A stretch of DNA of 64,000 nt from JAJEFO01 sp022819605 (GTDB lineage Bacteria; Pseudomonadota; Alphaproteobacteria; Rhodobacterales; Rhodobacteraceae): assembly GCA_965221545.1 (NCBI GenBank), contig OZ244901.1:930001-994000 (forward strand). The letters are read 5' to 3'. Positions 35,095 through 43,334 of the stretch are shown here, piece after piece. Position numbers and translations under genes: made by a program. The notes below the pieces were generated by a model. The model ran no database searches, was not told where the DNA came from, and saw only the letters and a list, made by a program, of their open reading frames with translations. Numbering within the stretch: the stretch's first letter is position 1; the number at the start of each line of letters is the position of its first letter.

Positions 35095-36444
35095 TCAGGC
35101 CGCCGAGAATCCCGCGTCGAGCGCAGCGAGGATGGTCTGCACGTCTTCTGATGTCAGCACCAATGGAGGAGACATCAACAGGTTTGGTCCGGCCGCGCGA
35201 ACCATCGCGCCGTTTTCGTACGCCAATTTCTGCACCCGGAGCGGCATGGCCATGTCCGCAGCCTTGGTCGCTCGATCTGACACGCATTCGATGGCAAGCA
35301 TCAGCCCGTGACCGCCTCGGACGTCACCAATCTGCTCATGCTTTTCCTTGAGGGCGCACAAGCCGTCAAATAGTTCGGTTCCGCGCGCCGCGGCGTTTTC
35401 GATCACGTTGAGACGCTTGGTTTCGGCCAGGCATGCCAGCGCTGCGGCCGCTCCGACCGGATGGCCCGAATACGTGTATCCATGGCCGATGAAGGCGTTG
35501 GGCGACTTGTCGTTCTCGAAAGCGTCGGCCATCCCTTCACTGATCATCACTGCGCCGAACGGAAAGTAGCCGTTGGTGATCGCCTTGGCGGTGGTCATCA
35601 AGTCGGGACGGACGCCCCAAAGCCGTGCGCCGGACCAGGCGCCCGTGCGGCCGTAGCCGGTGATCACCTCGTCAGAGATCAGCAGAATGCCGTGACGGTG
35701 GCAGATCTCGCGTACCATCGGCATGAACGACGAATGTGGCGGGATCACGCCGCCAGCGCCCAGAATCGGCTCCATGATGAAGGCGGCAATGGTGCTCGCG
35801 CCCTGGAACTCGATTTCGTCTTCCAGCGCTGCAGCGCATAGGTTGGCGAGCCTTTCCGGATCGTTTTCGTCGAAGGGGTTGCGGTAGGTGTAGGGAGACG
35901 GAATGTGATAGCAGCCCGGCAAAAGGGGCTCGTAGTTTGTCCGGAAGTTCGCGTTTCCGTTGACGCTGGCGCCGCCCATGTGCGTGCCGTGGTAGCCTTT
36001 CTTCAGGCTCAGGAATTTCACCCGGCCGGCTTCTCCCCGTATCTTGTGATATTGACGTGCAAGGCGCAGGGCGGTCTCGACGCTGTCCGAACCGCCGCTG
36101 GTGAAGAATGCGCGCGCCATGCCGTCCGGGCCGAAGAAATCGGCCAGTTCGTGCGCCAGTTCGATGATCTTGTCGTTCGTGGTCCCGCGAAAGGCAGAAT
36201 AGTAGGGCAGCGTGCCGAGCTGGTCTGCAATCGCCTGCTTCACGGGTTCGCAGGAATATCCCAGGTTGACGTTCCAGAGACCACCCACGGCATCCACCGC
36301 CTCGTGGCCGTCGATGTCGCGTATGCGCGATCCCGCAGCGCCTGTGACGATGATCGGCGGGTTCTCGATGCAGTCCGTCGGGCTTGCCATCGGGTGCCAA
36401 AGAAGGCGGGCGTTCTGTTCTTTCAGGAAGTTCGAGTCTCTCAT
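35095..36444 (-). CDS. Class III (omega) aminotransferase
   Basis: PLP-dependent transaminase of 449 aa, related to amine or beta-alanine:pyruvate aminotransferases. The cofactor Lys is in TTAKAITNGYFPFGAVMIS; other blocks are RDIDGHEAVDAVGGLWNVNL, FFTSGGSDSVETALRLARQ and ISDEVITGYGRTG. It lies 12 bp after hpaH, so it is part of the hpa operon. With the aromatic amino acid decarboxylase in the same operon, a role in converting an arylethylamine to its aldehyde is plausible but inferred. Its 3' end is duplicated at 32382-32818. Confidence 0.92.
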   Translation of the reverse strand: MRDSNFLKEQNARLLWHPMASPTDCIENPPIIVTGAAGSRIRDIDGHEAVDAVGGLWNVNLGYSCEPVKQAIADQLGTLPYYSAFRGTTNDKIIELAHELADFFGPDGMARAFFTSGGSDSVETALRLARQYHKIRGEAGRVKFLSLKKGYHGTHMGGASVNGNANFRTNYEPLLPGCYHIPSPYTYRNPFDENDPERLANLCAAALEDEIEFQGASTIAAFIMEPILGAGGVIPPHSSFMPMVREICHRHGILLISDEVITGYGRTGAWSGARLWGVRPDLMTTAKAITNGYFPFGAVMISEGMADAFENDKSPNAFIGHGYTYSGHPVGAAAALACLAETKRLNVIENAAARGTELFDGLCALKEKHEQIGDVRGGHGLMLAIECVSDRATKAADMAMPLRVQKLAYENGAMVRAAGPNLLMSPPLVLTSEDVQTILAALDAGFSAA

Positions 36445-36456
36445 GGGATTGACCTT

Positions 36457-37257
36457 TCAGGCGAAAGCGATGTCGACGGTGCCGAAGTCTCCGTAGTCGG
36501 CATGTATTCGGGTCCCCGGGGGACATTCAAGAGGGCGAATGAACGATCCTGACAGGATCACCTGTCCGGCCTCGATCCGCTGCCCATAGCATGCCATGCG
36601 ACGGGCCAGCCAGCAAACGCTCTCGACGGGGTCGTTCAGGACGCCTGCGCCGAGGCCGGTCTCCTCGACATCGCCGTCCTTGAAGACAATTGCCGGAATC
36701 CAGCGGAGATCGTGCGCGTCCGCATCGTGGCGCTCGCTTCCAAGAACAAAGCCCGCATTCGCCGCGTTGTCGCTGATCGTGTCCGTGATGATGCGGGTCT
36801 GGCCGCTTTCGGGGTCGGCACGAAGGATGCGGGTGTCGAGGATTTCAATGACCGGGGCAACGCACTCGGTTGCGGCCAGGACATCTTCGCGCGTGACGTC
36901 CTGTTCGCTGATCGGGCCCTTCATGACAAAGGCAATCTCCGCCTCGATGCGAGGCTGGATGAAGCGCCCCGCCGGAACCTCGCTTCCGTTTGCGAATTCC
37001 ATGTCGTCAAAGAGGATCCCGCTGTCCGGAACGTCGATGTTCAGCGCGGCTTGCATGGCCTTGGAAGTGAGCCCGATCTTCCATCCGGCTACCTGCCGGC
37101 CCTGCGCGATCTTGGCCGATAGAATCTCGCTCTGGATCGCATATGCGTCATCCATGGTCATGCCGGGATGCGCCAGGCTGAGCAGGCCTATCTGGGTCCT
37201 TGTCGCCTCGGCCCGAAGCAGGGCGGCGGCGGCGCTGGCATGCTCCTCTGGCGTCAT
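36457..37257 (-). CDS. hpaH: 2-oxo-hept-3-ene-1,7-dioate hydratase
   Basis: A 266-aa hydratase of the HpaH/MhpD family that adds water to 2-oxohept-3-enedioate in homoprotocatechuate meta-cleavage. The N-terminus has TMDDAYAIQSEILSAKIAQG and QVAGWKIGLTSKAMQAALNI, characteristic of HpaH. Metal ligands are in FIQPRIEAEIAFVM. It overlaps the upstream FAH-family gene by 4 bp. The 4-oxalocrotonate hydratase paralogue is an alternative, but the operon context decides for HpaH. Confidence 0.9.
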   Translation of the reverse strand: MTPEEHASAAAALLRAEATRTQIGLLSLAHPGMTMDDAYAIQSEILSAKIAQGRQVAGWKIGLTSKAMQAALNIDVPDSGILFDDMEFANGSEVPAGRFIQPRIEAEIAFVMKGPISEQDVTREDVLAATECVAPVIEILDTRILRADPESGQTRIITDTISDNAANAGFVLGSERHDADAHDLRWIPAIVFKDGDVEETGLGAGVLNDPVESVCWLARRMACYGQRIEAGQVILSGSFIRPLECPPGTRIHADYGDFGTVDIAFA

Positions 37258-38105
37258 GCCTCGTCCTCGACAGTGTTGCGAAGGGTGCCGATGCCCTCGA
37301 CCTCGATCTCGATCACGTCGCCGGGCTGCAGGAACCGAGGCGGGTCGAAACGTGCTCCCGCGCCAGTGGGGGTGCCGGTGACAATGATGTCGCCGCTGTC
37401 GAGGGTCGTGAAGGTCGAGATGTAGGCGATCTGTTCGCGCACCGGAAACACCATGTTCTTCAGGTAGTCGTCCTGCCGTACGTCTCCGTTGACCCGAGTG
37501 ACGATTCGGGCGTCGTCAAGCTGCGCCGGATCGGTGAAGGGCACGATCCAGGGCCCCATGGCGCCGGAGCTGTCCCAGTTCTTGCCTTGGGTGACGTTGA
37601 ATTTCGCGTGCCGAACCCAGTCACGAATCGTTCCCTCGTTGCACAATGTGAGCGCAGCGATGTGCTCGTGAGCATTTGATGGGGCAATTCGGCGTCCCGG
37701 CTTGCCGATCACGACCGCGACCTCGCCCTCGTAGTCAAGCCGTTCGCTTTCGGGCGGGCGGATCAGGGGCCGGTCATGGCCGGTAAAGCTCGACGGGAAG
37801 CGCGGGAAGAGCGACATGTGCTTCGGCTGGTCGCTGCCATCCCTGTACTCGGCATTCCGGTCGGGAAAGTTGACGCCGACGCAAACGATTCGGCTGGGTT
37901 CCGGAATCGGAGGTTCGAACAAGATGCCCAGGTGTGAAGCGGTCCGGCCTGTTGCCGCATGGGCCAAGGCGTCAAGCCCGCCTGCCGCGACGACGTCCTT
38001 GAGTGTCGGCCATTTCGGGAACTCCGGCGAAAGCGGGATGGCTCCCTGCTTGGTCACCATGCCGTAGAAGCGTTCGCTGTCGTGAATGTAAGTCGCGAAT
38101 CTCAT
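37254..38105 (-). CDS. hpaG: Fumarylacetoacetate hydrolase-family protein (HpaG-like)
   Basis: A 283-aa FAH-fold enzyme. Metal ligands are in LDYEGEVAVVIGKPGRR, and the core GKNWDSSGAMGPWIVPF and DIIVTGTPTGAGA are family hallmarks. In the hpa pathway an FAH-fold protein decarboxylates 5-oxopent-3-ene-1,2,5-tricarboxylate and isomerizes the product. E. coli HpaG is a two-domain protein of about 430 aa; this one has a single domain, so it may do one step or both as a homomer. It overlaps its neighbours by 4 bp on each side. Confidence 0.8.
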   Translation of the reverse strand: MRFATYIHDSERFYGMVTKQGAIPLSPEFPKWPTLKDVVAAGGLDALAHAATGRTASHLGILFEPPIPEPSRIVCVGVNFPDRNAEYRDGSDQPKHMSLFPRFPSSFTGHDRPLIRPPESERLDYEGEVAVVIGKPGRRIAPSNAHEHIAALTLCNEGTIRDWVRHAKFNVTQGKNWDSSGAMGPWIVPFTDPAQLDDARIVTRVNGDVRQDDYLKNMVFPVREQIAYISTFTTLDSGDIIVTGTPTGAGARFDPPRFLQPGDVIEIEVEGIGTLRNTVEDEA

Positions 38106-39508
38106 GCCAGTTCCACCATCACGTCATAGGCCGCCATCACGTCGTCACGCGTGGTGCCGAACTGTCCGACCTGGAAGCGTACCGCGGCCCGCCCATCGAC
38201 TTGGGTCTGCGTCACGTAGATCCGCCCGTCGTCGTTCAGGCGGTTCACGAATTCCAGCTGTCCCGCGTCATCCTTCCCGAAGAGGCGAAACGTGAACAGC
38301 GACAGAATCGGGTCGGTCACGATCTCGAACCTGCCGTCGTCCCGAAGTTTCCCGGCAAGCTCTTCGGACCATGCGACATGGTTTCGGATGCGGCGGCGGA
38401 GGCCTTCCAGCCCGTAGGCCCTGATCAGGAACCAGAGCTTGAGCGCGCGGAACCTCCGGCCAAGCGGAATCGACCATTCCGAATAGTTGATGAATCCGTC
38501 TGCGCCATGAGTCTTCAGGTATTCGGGCTTGATTGCCAGCGTACGCGTCAGATCCTGCGGCGAGCGCACGAAATGAACGGATCCGTCAAACTGCCCTCCG
38601 AGCCACTTGTAGGGATTGAAGACCACGCTGTCCGCCTCCTCGGTGCCGGCCCAGAGGTGCTGGAACTCGGGGCAGATCATGGCGTTGCCCGCCCAGGCTG
38701 CGTCCACGTGAAGATAAAGTTCGTGCTTCCTCGCAACCTCCGCGATACGGCCCACTTCGTCAGAGGCGCCCATGCTGGTGCCGCCGACGCAGGAGATGAC
38801 GCCCGCTGGCAGGTACCCCGCGGCAAGGTCGGACTTGATCGCGTCGTCCAGTGCCGAGGGGTTCATGGACCTAAGCGGTCCCGTTGTGGGAATTCGGACG
38901 AGGTTGTCCTGTCCGATCCCGGCAACCCAGATCGCACGATCGATCGACGTGTGCACTTCGGCCGTCGCGTAGATCCGAAGGGGTTTCTGCCCTGGCAGTC
39001 CGGCCTGGTTTCCCCGCCACGCAAGCGTGCGTTCCCGCATGGTCAGGACGGCGGCGAGCGTGGCTTCGGAGGCGCTGCCATGAATGACGCCATGGAATGT
39101 CTCGGGCAGGTCGAGAGCCTGGCGAAGCCAATCAAGGACTCGCGTTTCCAGTTCGGTTCCTGCGGGCGAAGTCTGCCAGATCATGCACTGTACGGCGATG
39201 TTTGCGATCATGTAGTCCGCGACCACTGAGGGCGGCGTTGCATTCGAGCAGAAATAGGCGAAGAAGCTTGGATGTTGCCAATGCGTGATGCCGGGCATGA
39301 CCAGGCGGTCCACGTCGCTGAAGATCGTCTCCATGTCTTCGGCTTCCTCGGGCGGCGCTTCGGGAAGCGAAGCTGCAATCTCGCCGGGCGAAACCTGAGA
39401 TCGGACCGGGCGCTCACGAATGGTGCGATGATAGTCGGCGCCCCATTCCGCCGCTCGCCGGCCCCAATGGGCGAGGTCGTCCCAAGTAGGCTCGCGGCGC
39501 TCTGTCAT
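38102..39508 (-). CDS. Aromatic L-amino acid decarboxylase-like PLP enzyme
   Basis: Group II PLP decarboxylase of 468 aa. The cofactor Lys lies in VVFNPYKWLGGQFDGS, and the pyridine-stacking region is YLHVDAAWAGNAMICPEF. The N-terminal block VMPGITHWQHPSFFAYFCSN is close to DOPA/tryptophan decarboxylases. It sits inside the hpa operon with 4-bp overlaps to hpaD and the FAH gene. This suggests an aromatic amino acid (DOPA or tyrosine) feeds the ring-cleavage pathway; the substrate is inferred. Some members act as aldehyde synthases, which cannot be excluded. Confidence 0.9.
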   Translation of the reverse strand: MTERREPTWDDLAHWGRRAAEWGADYHRTIRERPVRSQVSPGEIAASLPEAPPEEAEDMETIFSDVDRLVMPGITHWQHPSFFAYFCSNATPPSVVADYMIANIAVQCMIWQTSPAGTELETRVLDWLRQALDLPETFHGVIHGSASEATLAAVLTMRERTLAWRGNQAGLPGQKPLRIYATAEVHTSIDRAIWVAGIGQDNLVRIPTTGPLRSMNPSALDDAIKSDLAAGYLPAGVISCVGGTSMGASDEVGRIAEVARKHELYLHVDAAWAGNAMICPEFQHLWAGTEEADSVVFNPYKWLGGQFDGSVHFVRSPQDLTRTLAIKPEYLKTHGADGFINYSEWSIPLGRRFRALKLWFLIRAYGLEGLRRRIRNHVAWSEELAGKLRDDGRFEIVTDPILSLFTFRLFGKDDAGQLEFVNRLNDDGRIYVTQTQVDGRAAVRFQVGQFGTTRDDVMAAYDVMVELA

Positions 39509-40488
39509 GGCGCGATGATCGGTGTGGCTTCAAGTGTCGGAGGTTTGGCCTCGACGCCGACAAAGCGCGTGCCGTGCTCGAACCAGCTGCGCGGGGCAGG
39601 TGCACCCCAAAGCGTTTGCCGCTGCGGATCCTTCAGGTCCCATCGGATCGGTTCATGGTCCGGGTCAATCGTCTGGTAGTCGGAGCAGTAGATCTCCGTC
39701 CGGTGCCCGTCGGGGTCGAGAATGTACAGAAAGAACGCATTGGAAATCCCGTGGCGTCCCGGGCCGCGCTCGATGTTGTCGAGATAGCCGGTGGTCGACA
39801 TGAGATCGAGCAGGTCGATGATGTTCAGTGGCGTCGGCACCCAGAACGCGATGTGGTGCAGCCTCGGCCCGGTGCCGTTGGTGAAGGCAATGTCGTGGAC
39901 TCCCCCCTTCCGGTGCATCCATGCTGCCCAGAGCCGGCCCGTGTCCTCGTCTTCCGTGTATTCGGTCACGCGGAATCCGAAGTCGCCATAAAACGCGACC
40001 GAGGCGTCGACGTCGGTCGAAAAGAAGTTGCAATGGTCGATTCGAAGCGGCTTCACGCCCCGGTACAGCGCGTATTGCTGGTGGATCCAGGGCAGGCGGT
40101 CCATTTGGTGGTAGAACTCGATCGGAGTTCCGAGATTGTCGGTAGTTGCGAGCGTGCGGCCTTGATGCGCCCGCTCCACCCATTCCGTGGCGCGACCTCC
40201 GGATCTGAAGTGAGCATCGGCCCGGTCCAGGTCTTCCTCTGAAAACACCTTGAACGACAGGGATTCGACCGTGCCCGGATCGCTAGACTTTTGCAGAATC
40301 AGGCAATGATGGCCGCGTTCCTCCATCGCACGAAGATAGACGTGACTGGCGGTTTCGTCCGTGACCTGAAGACCCAGCGTGTCAACGTAGAAGTGTCTTG
40401 ACGCCTTCATGTCCGCGACGTTCAGGCAGGCATGGCTGAGGCGAACCGTGTTGAAGGTCGGGGCGAGGACGGGGGCGGGCACAGGCAT
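39505..40488 (-). CDS. hpaD: 3,4-dihydroxyphenylacetate 2,3-dioxygenase (class I extradiol)
   Basis: VOC-fold extradiol dioxygenase of 327 aa that opens the homoprotocatechuate ring. The three iron ligands are at His152 (PLRIDHCNFFS), His212 (RLHHIAFWVP) and Glu265 (GHRTEIYCSD), matching the spacing of known HPCD enzymes. The C-terminal extension with WDLKDPQRQTLWGAPAPRSW is typical of this subgroup and caps the active site. It overlaps the decarboxylase gene by 4 bp and is separated from hpaE by 125 bp. Confidence 0.92.
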   Translation of the reverse strand: MPVPAPVLAPTFNTVRLSHACLNVADMKASRHFYVDTLGLQVTDETASHVYLRAMEERGHHCLILQKSSDPGTVESLSFKVFSEEDLDRADAHFRSGGRATEWVERAHQGRTLATTDNLGTPIEFYHQMDRLPWIHQQYALYRGVKPLRIDHCNFFSTDVDASVAFYGDFGFRVTEYTEDEDTGRLWAAWMHRKGGVHDIAFTNGTGPRLHHIAFWVPTPLNIIDLLDLMSTTGYLDNIERGPGRHGISNAFFLYILDPDGHRTEIYCSDYQTIDPDHEPIRWDLKDPQRQTLWGAPAPRSWFEHGTRFVGVEAKPPTLEATPIIAP

Positions 40489-40613
40489 GATCGAACCTTG
40501 TCAGATGGCGGGCAGGTGGCCAAGACCCAGCGGATTGCCGGGGCCAAGGCGTTCTTGCGCTCGAATGGTCGGGCGGTAGTGCCTTGGCACCTGATTGGCT
40601 CCAGCAGGCCGCA

Positions 40614-42119
40614 TCAGTTTCCCAGCCGCGGAATCTTATGTTCGCCGGTCGCAAAGCCGATGTGCTTCTGCTCCATGTAGAACTCGAAGCTCCAGTCTCC
40701 GCCGTCGCGGCCCATGCCGCTGGCCTTTACGCCCCCGAATGGCGTCGGGAGATGGCGCACGTTTTCCGAGTTCACCCAGATCATGCCGGTTTCGAGCCTG
40801 TCCGTAACGCGAAGTGCGCGCGTCAGGTTGTTCGTCCAGACATATGCGGTCAGGCCGTATTCGGTGTCATTGGCGAGTTCCAGCGCCTCATCCTCGTCCG
40901 AGAACCCGATCGAGGTCAGGACCGGTCCAAAAATCTCTTCCTGGGCGATGCGCATGCCGTTGTTGGCACCGGTAAACAGGGTCGGCTGGACAAAGTAACC
41001 CGTCACGTCTCCGGCAGCGCCACCGGCGGCGATGGTCGCGCCTTCACTGGTCGCGACGTCGAAATAGGACGTGACCTTTTGGAAGTGATCTTCGGCGATC
41101 AGCGGGCCGATTTCGGTTTCAGGATCCAGCGGGTGGCCGACCTTGATCCTGTTCACGCGTTCGATCAGCCGGGCCTCGAACAACTCGCGGATGGACTCCT
41201 GTACCAGAAGGCGCGAGGACGACGTGCACCGTTCGCCATTGATCGAGTAGATCATGAAGATCACGGCATCGAGGGCGCGTTCCAGGTCGGCGTCGTCGAA
41301 GACGATCACGGGATTCTTGCCGCCCAATTCCAGATGCACGCGCTTGAGCGTGTTCGCACCCTGTTTGACGATCAACTTGCCGGTCGCGCTTTCTCCGACG
41401 AAGGCGATGGCCTTCAGGAGCGGGTGTTCGCAGAGTGCCTTGCCTGCTTCCTCGCCATAGCCGTTAACGGTGTTGAGAACGCCCGGCGGTAGGCCAGCGC
41501 CTTCGGCAATCTCGACGAGCAACCGAGCGGTGAGCGGTGACAGTTCGGCGGGCTTGTGGACCACGGTGCATCCGGCGGCGAGGGCCGGTGCGATTTTCCA
41601 GGTCGAGAGCATGAAGGGCGTGTTCCAGGGCGTAATGATTCCCACCGGGCCAATTGGCACGCGGGTGGTGACATTCGCAAGTCCGGGCGAGGGGAGGTTG
41701 TATCCGTCCCGTGCCGAGACGACTTGGTCGGCAAAGTACCGGAAGTTCTCGGCACCTCGGAGCGCTGCCTTCGACATGAAGCGATAGGCCTGCCCGGTGT
41801 CCCAGCATTCGCAGAGCGCAATTTCCTCGGCGCGTGCCTCGATCGCTTCGGCGACCCGGATCAGGGTGGCCTTGCGTTCCTTCGCCGGCAAGTCGCGCCA
41901 AGCCGCAAAGGCGTCATGGGCGGCGTGCGCGGCGGCGTCGATGTCTTGGGACGTTCCCAGTGCAACATCGCAGATCCTGCTCTTGTCGACTGGCGAGACA
42001 GAAGCAAATGTTCCGCCGGATCCGTCTTGATCCGTGCCGCCAATGCGGTTTGGAACACCGCCTGTCCGGAACCGCTCAAGGTGTCCGTCAAGCGCAGTTA
42101 GGTTGTCGGAAAGGGTCAT
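40614..42119 (-). CDS. hpaE: 5-carboxymethyl-2-hydroxymuconate semialdehyde dehydrogenase
   Basis: NAD-dependent aldehyde dehydrogenase of 501 aa that oxidizes the semialdehyde from ring cleavage. The catalytic pair is present: Glu in HLELGGKNPVIVFDDADLE and Cys in YSINGERCTSSSRLLVQ. The cofactor block GPVGIITPWNTPFMLSTWK is characteristic of HpaE. It overlaps hpaF by 4 bp. Context with hpaD and hpaF makes the assignment strong. It could also act on an arylacetaldehyde if the decarboxylase/transaminase pair feeds the pathway; that is speculative. Confidence 0.92.
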   Translation of the reverse strand: MTLSDNLTALDGHLERFRTGGVPNRIGGTDQDGSGGTFASVSPVDKSRICDVALGTSQDIDAAAHAAHDAFAAWRDLPAKERKATLIRVAEAIEARAEEIALCECWDTGQAYRFMSKAALRGAENFRYFADQVVSARDGYNLPSPGLANVTTRVPIGPVGIITPWNTPFMLSTWKIAPALAAGCTVVHKPAELSPLTARLLVEIAEGAGLPPGVLNTVNGYGEEAGKALCEHPLLKAIAFVGESATGKLIVKQGANTLKRVHLELGGKNPVIVFDDADLERALDAVIFMIYSINGERCTSSSRLLVQESIRELFEARLIERVNRIKVGHPLDPETEIGPLIAEDHFQKVTSYFDVATSEGATIAAGGAAGDVTGYFVQPTLFTGANNGMRIAQEEIFGPVLTSIGFSDEDEALELANDTEYGLTAYVWTNNLTRALRVTDRLETGMIWVNSENVRHLPTPFGGVKASGMGRDGGDWSFEFYMEQKHIGFATGEHKIPRLGN

Positions 42120-42505
42120 TTGTCGCCTTTCAGATGATCGCGAATCGTGCCGGTCTTTGGAGAGAGCTCAGGATCGATGTCACGAACTTCAAGCGAAAGG
42201 GCCAAGGAATGCTCGCTCATGTAGGGATTGATGAACTCGCGCGCGGCCGAGAAGAGTTGCTTCGCGACCTTGTCCTTGACGGCGTCGGGACGGCCGCCGC
42301 GAAGGCGGACCGAGATGTCAACGAAGCCGTGCCCGTCAGTTCCGTCAGCAATCGCGTGGTGATCGGCCCGATAGGCACGCACCCGGACGCCCGCCATCGG
42401 AATTTCGTCAATTGCGGTCGCTGCCAGCCTGAGGCGCTCGCAAAGGCCGCCGACATCGATCGCCTCCTCGAGATTTGCGGAGTATTCCACAAGCACGTGC
42501 GGCAT
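42116..42505 (-). CDS. hpaF: 5-carboxymethyl-2-hydroxymuconate delta-isomerase
   Basis: Tautomerase-fold isomerase of 129 aa. ATG 42505 is chosen because it places Pro directly after Met; Pro1 is the catalytic base of this family, and AAGGAAATG precedes the start. An in-frame ATG 21 bp further upstream would bury the proline. The motif MPHVLVEYSANLE is diagnostic for HpaF/CHMI. It is the first gene of the minus-strand hpa operon and is divergent from hpaR. Confidence 0.92.
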   Translation of the reverse strand: MPHVLVEYSANLEEAIDVGGLCERLRLAATAIDEIPMAGVRVRAYRADHHAIADGTDGHGFVDISVRLRGGRPDAVKDKVAKQLFSAAREFINPYMSEHSLALSLEVRDIDPELSPKTGTIRDHLKGDK

Positions 42506-42514
42506 TGCATTTCC

Positions 42515-42543
42515 TTGACATATCAATAATTGAGTTGTTAAAT
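42515..42543 (+). promoter_or_regulatory. hpaR promoter and intergenic palindrome
   Basis: TTGACA (42515-42520) and TTAAAT (42538-42543) are 17 bp apart on the plus strand. Between them lies the perfect inverted repeat TCAATAATTGA (42523-42533), a likely operator for a MarR-type repressor. On the minus strand TTGACA (42558-42563) could serve hpaF, with a weak -10. One site could therefore control both directions. Confidence 0.55.
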
Positions 42544-42574
42544 AAATACCGCAATCCTGTCAAGAGTCGATTCA

Positions 42575-43024
42575 ATGCCAAACGAAAAGGTCGCGCTTCC
42601 GTCAACTCGCCGTTCGCTGCCGATCGCGCTGATCCGGGCTCGCGAGGCTGTCATGGCACCGATCCGGGAGATGCTGGCGGGGACTGGTCTGACCGAGCAG
42701 CAGTGGCGCGTGCTGCGTGTTCTGGACGAATTCGGCCCGATGGATGCATCGCAATTGTCCAGGGAGGCAGGCCTGATGGCGTCAAGCTTGACGCGGATCG
42801 TGCAGTCAATGGTGACTGACGGGCTCGTGACCCGGGAATCGTCAACGACCGATCGCCGTCGGCAGATCATCGGGATAGCATCCAGCGGTCAAAAAGTTTT
42901 GGCGGACAACCGTGATGCTGCACTGGCCATCGCGGAAGACCTTCATGACAGGCTCGGCAAGCGTGACCTCGAGCGACTCCTGAATTTGCTTGAAGCATTG
43001 GCGGAAGTTGATCCAAGAAATTGA
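42575..43024 (+). CDS. hpaR: HpaR, MarR-family regulator of homoprotocatechuate degradation
   Basis: MarR-type repressor of 149 aa. The N-terminal RRSLPIALIRAREAVMAPIR and LTEQQWRVLRVLDEFGPMDA are specific to HpaR. The winged helix includes ASQLSREAGLMASSLTRIVQ and STTDRRRQIIGIASSGQKVL. It is divergent from hpaF with 69 bp between the starts. In characterized systems HpaR represses the hpa operon and is released by aromatic effectors. A decayed copy of its C-terminal half lies at 44877-45188. Confidence 0.93.
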   Translation: MPNEKVALPSTRRSLPIALIRAREAVMAPIREMLAGTGLTEQQWRVLRVLDEFGPMDASQLSREAGLMASSLTRIVQSMVTDGLVTRESSTTDRRRQIIGIASSGQKVLADNRDAALAIAEDLHDRLGKRDLERLLNLLEALAEVDPRN

Positions 43025-43124
43025 AATGTGATCAGGTGAGCGTTAGACGCTGGGTGCTTGGAACCTGGCACATAGCTTCCAAAGTTGCTGGCATTCAGGA
43101 TGTCAGCGCTATCGCAAACGGGGA

Positions 43125-43334
43125 ATGACCATGCCTGTCACTGACCGGAAGAGAGCAATGATGCATGTCATTGTCAGATTTGCACTCATAGGTGCCGCAT
43201 CAATGAATGCGTATTACTTGGGAATTAAGACACCCAGCGTCAATCCTCCTTGGATTGAGTTGGCTTTGTTCTTGAATTGGGTTGTATTTTCTTTTGCAAT
43301 TATTCTCGCGGAAAAGAGAGGAGACCAAAATTAG
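43125..43334 (+). CDS. Small hydrophobic protein
   Basis: A 69-aa open frame with a GGGGA sequence 5 bases before ATG 43125. Two hydrophobic segments (HVIVRFALIGAASMNAYYLG and LALFLNWVVFSFAIILAEK) suggest a small membrane protein, with a charged end KRGDQN. The local base composition is clearly AT-richer than its surroundings, which suggests transfer. No family recognized. The last part overlaps antisense with the tail of the AbiEi-like gene; only one of the two may be real there. Confidence 0.45.
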   Translation: MTMPVTDRKRAMMHVIVRFALIGAASMNAYYLGIKTPSVNPPWIELALFLNWVVFSFAIILAEKRGDQN

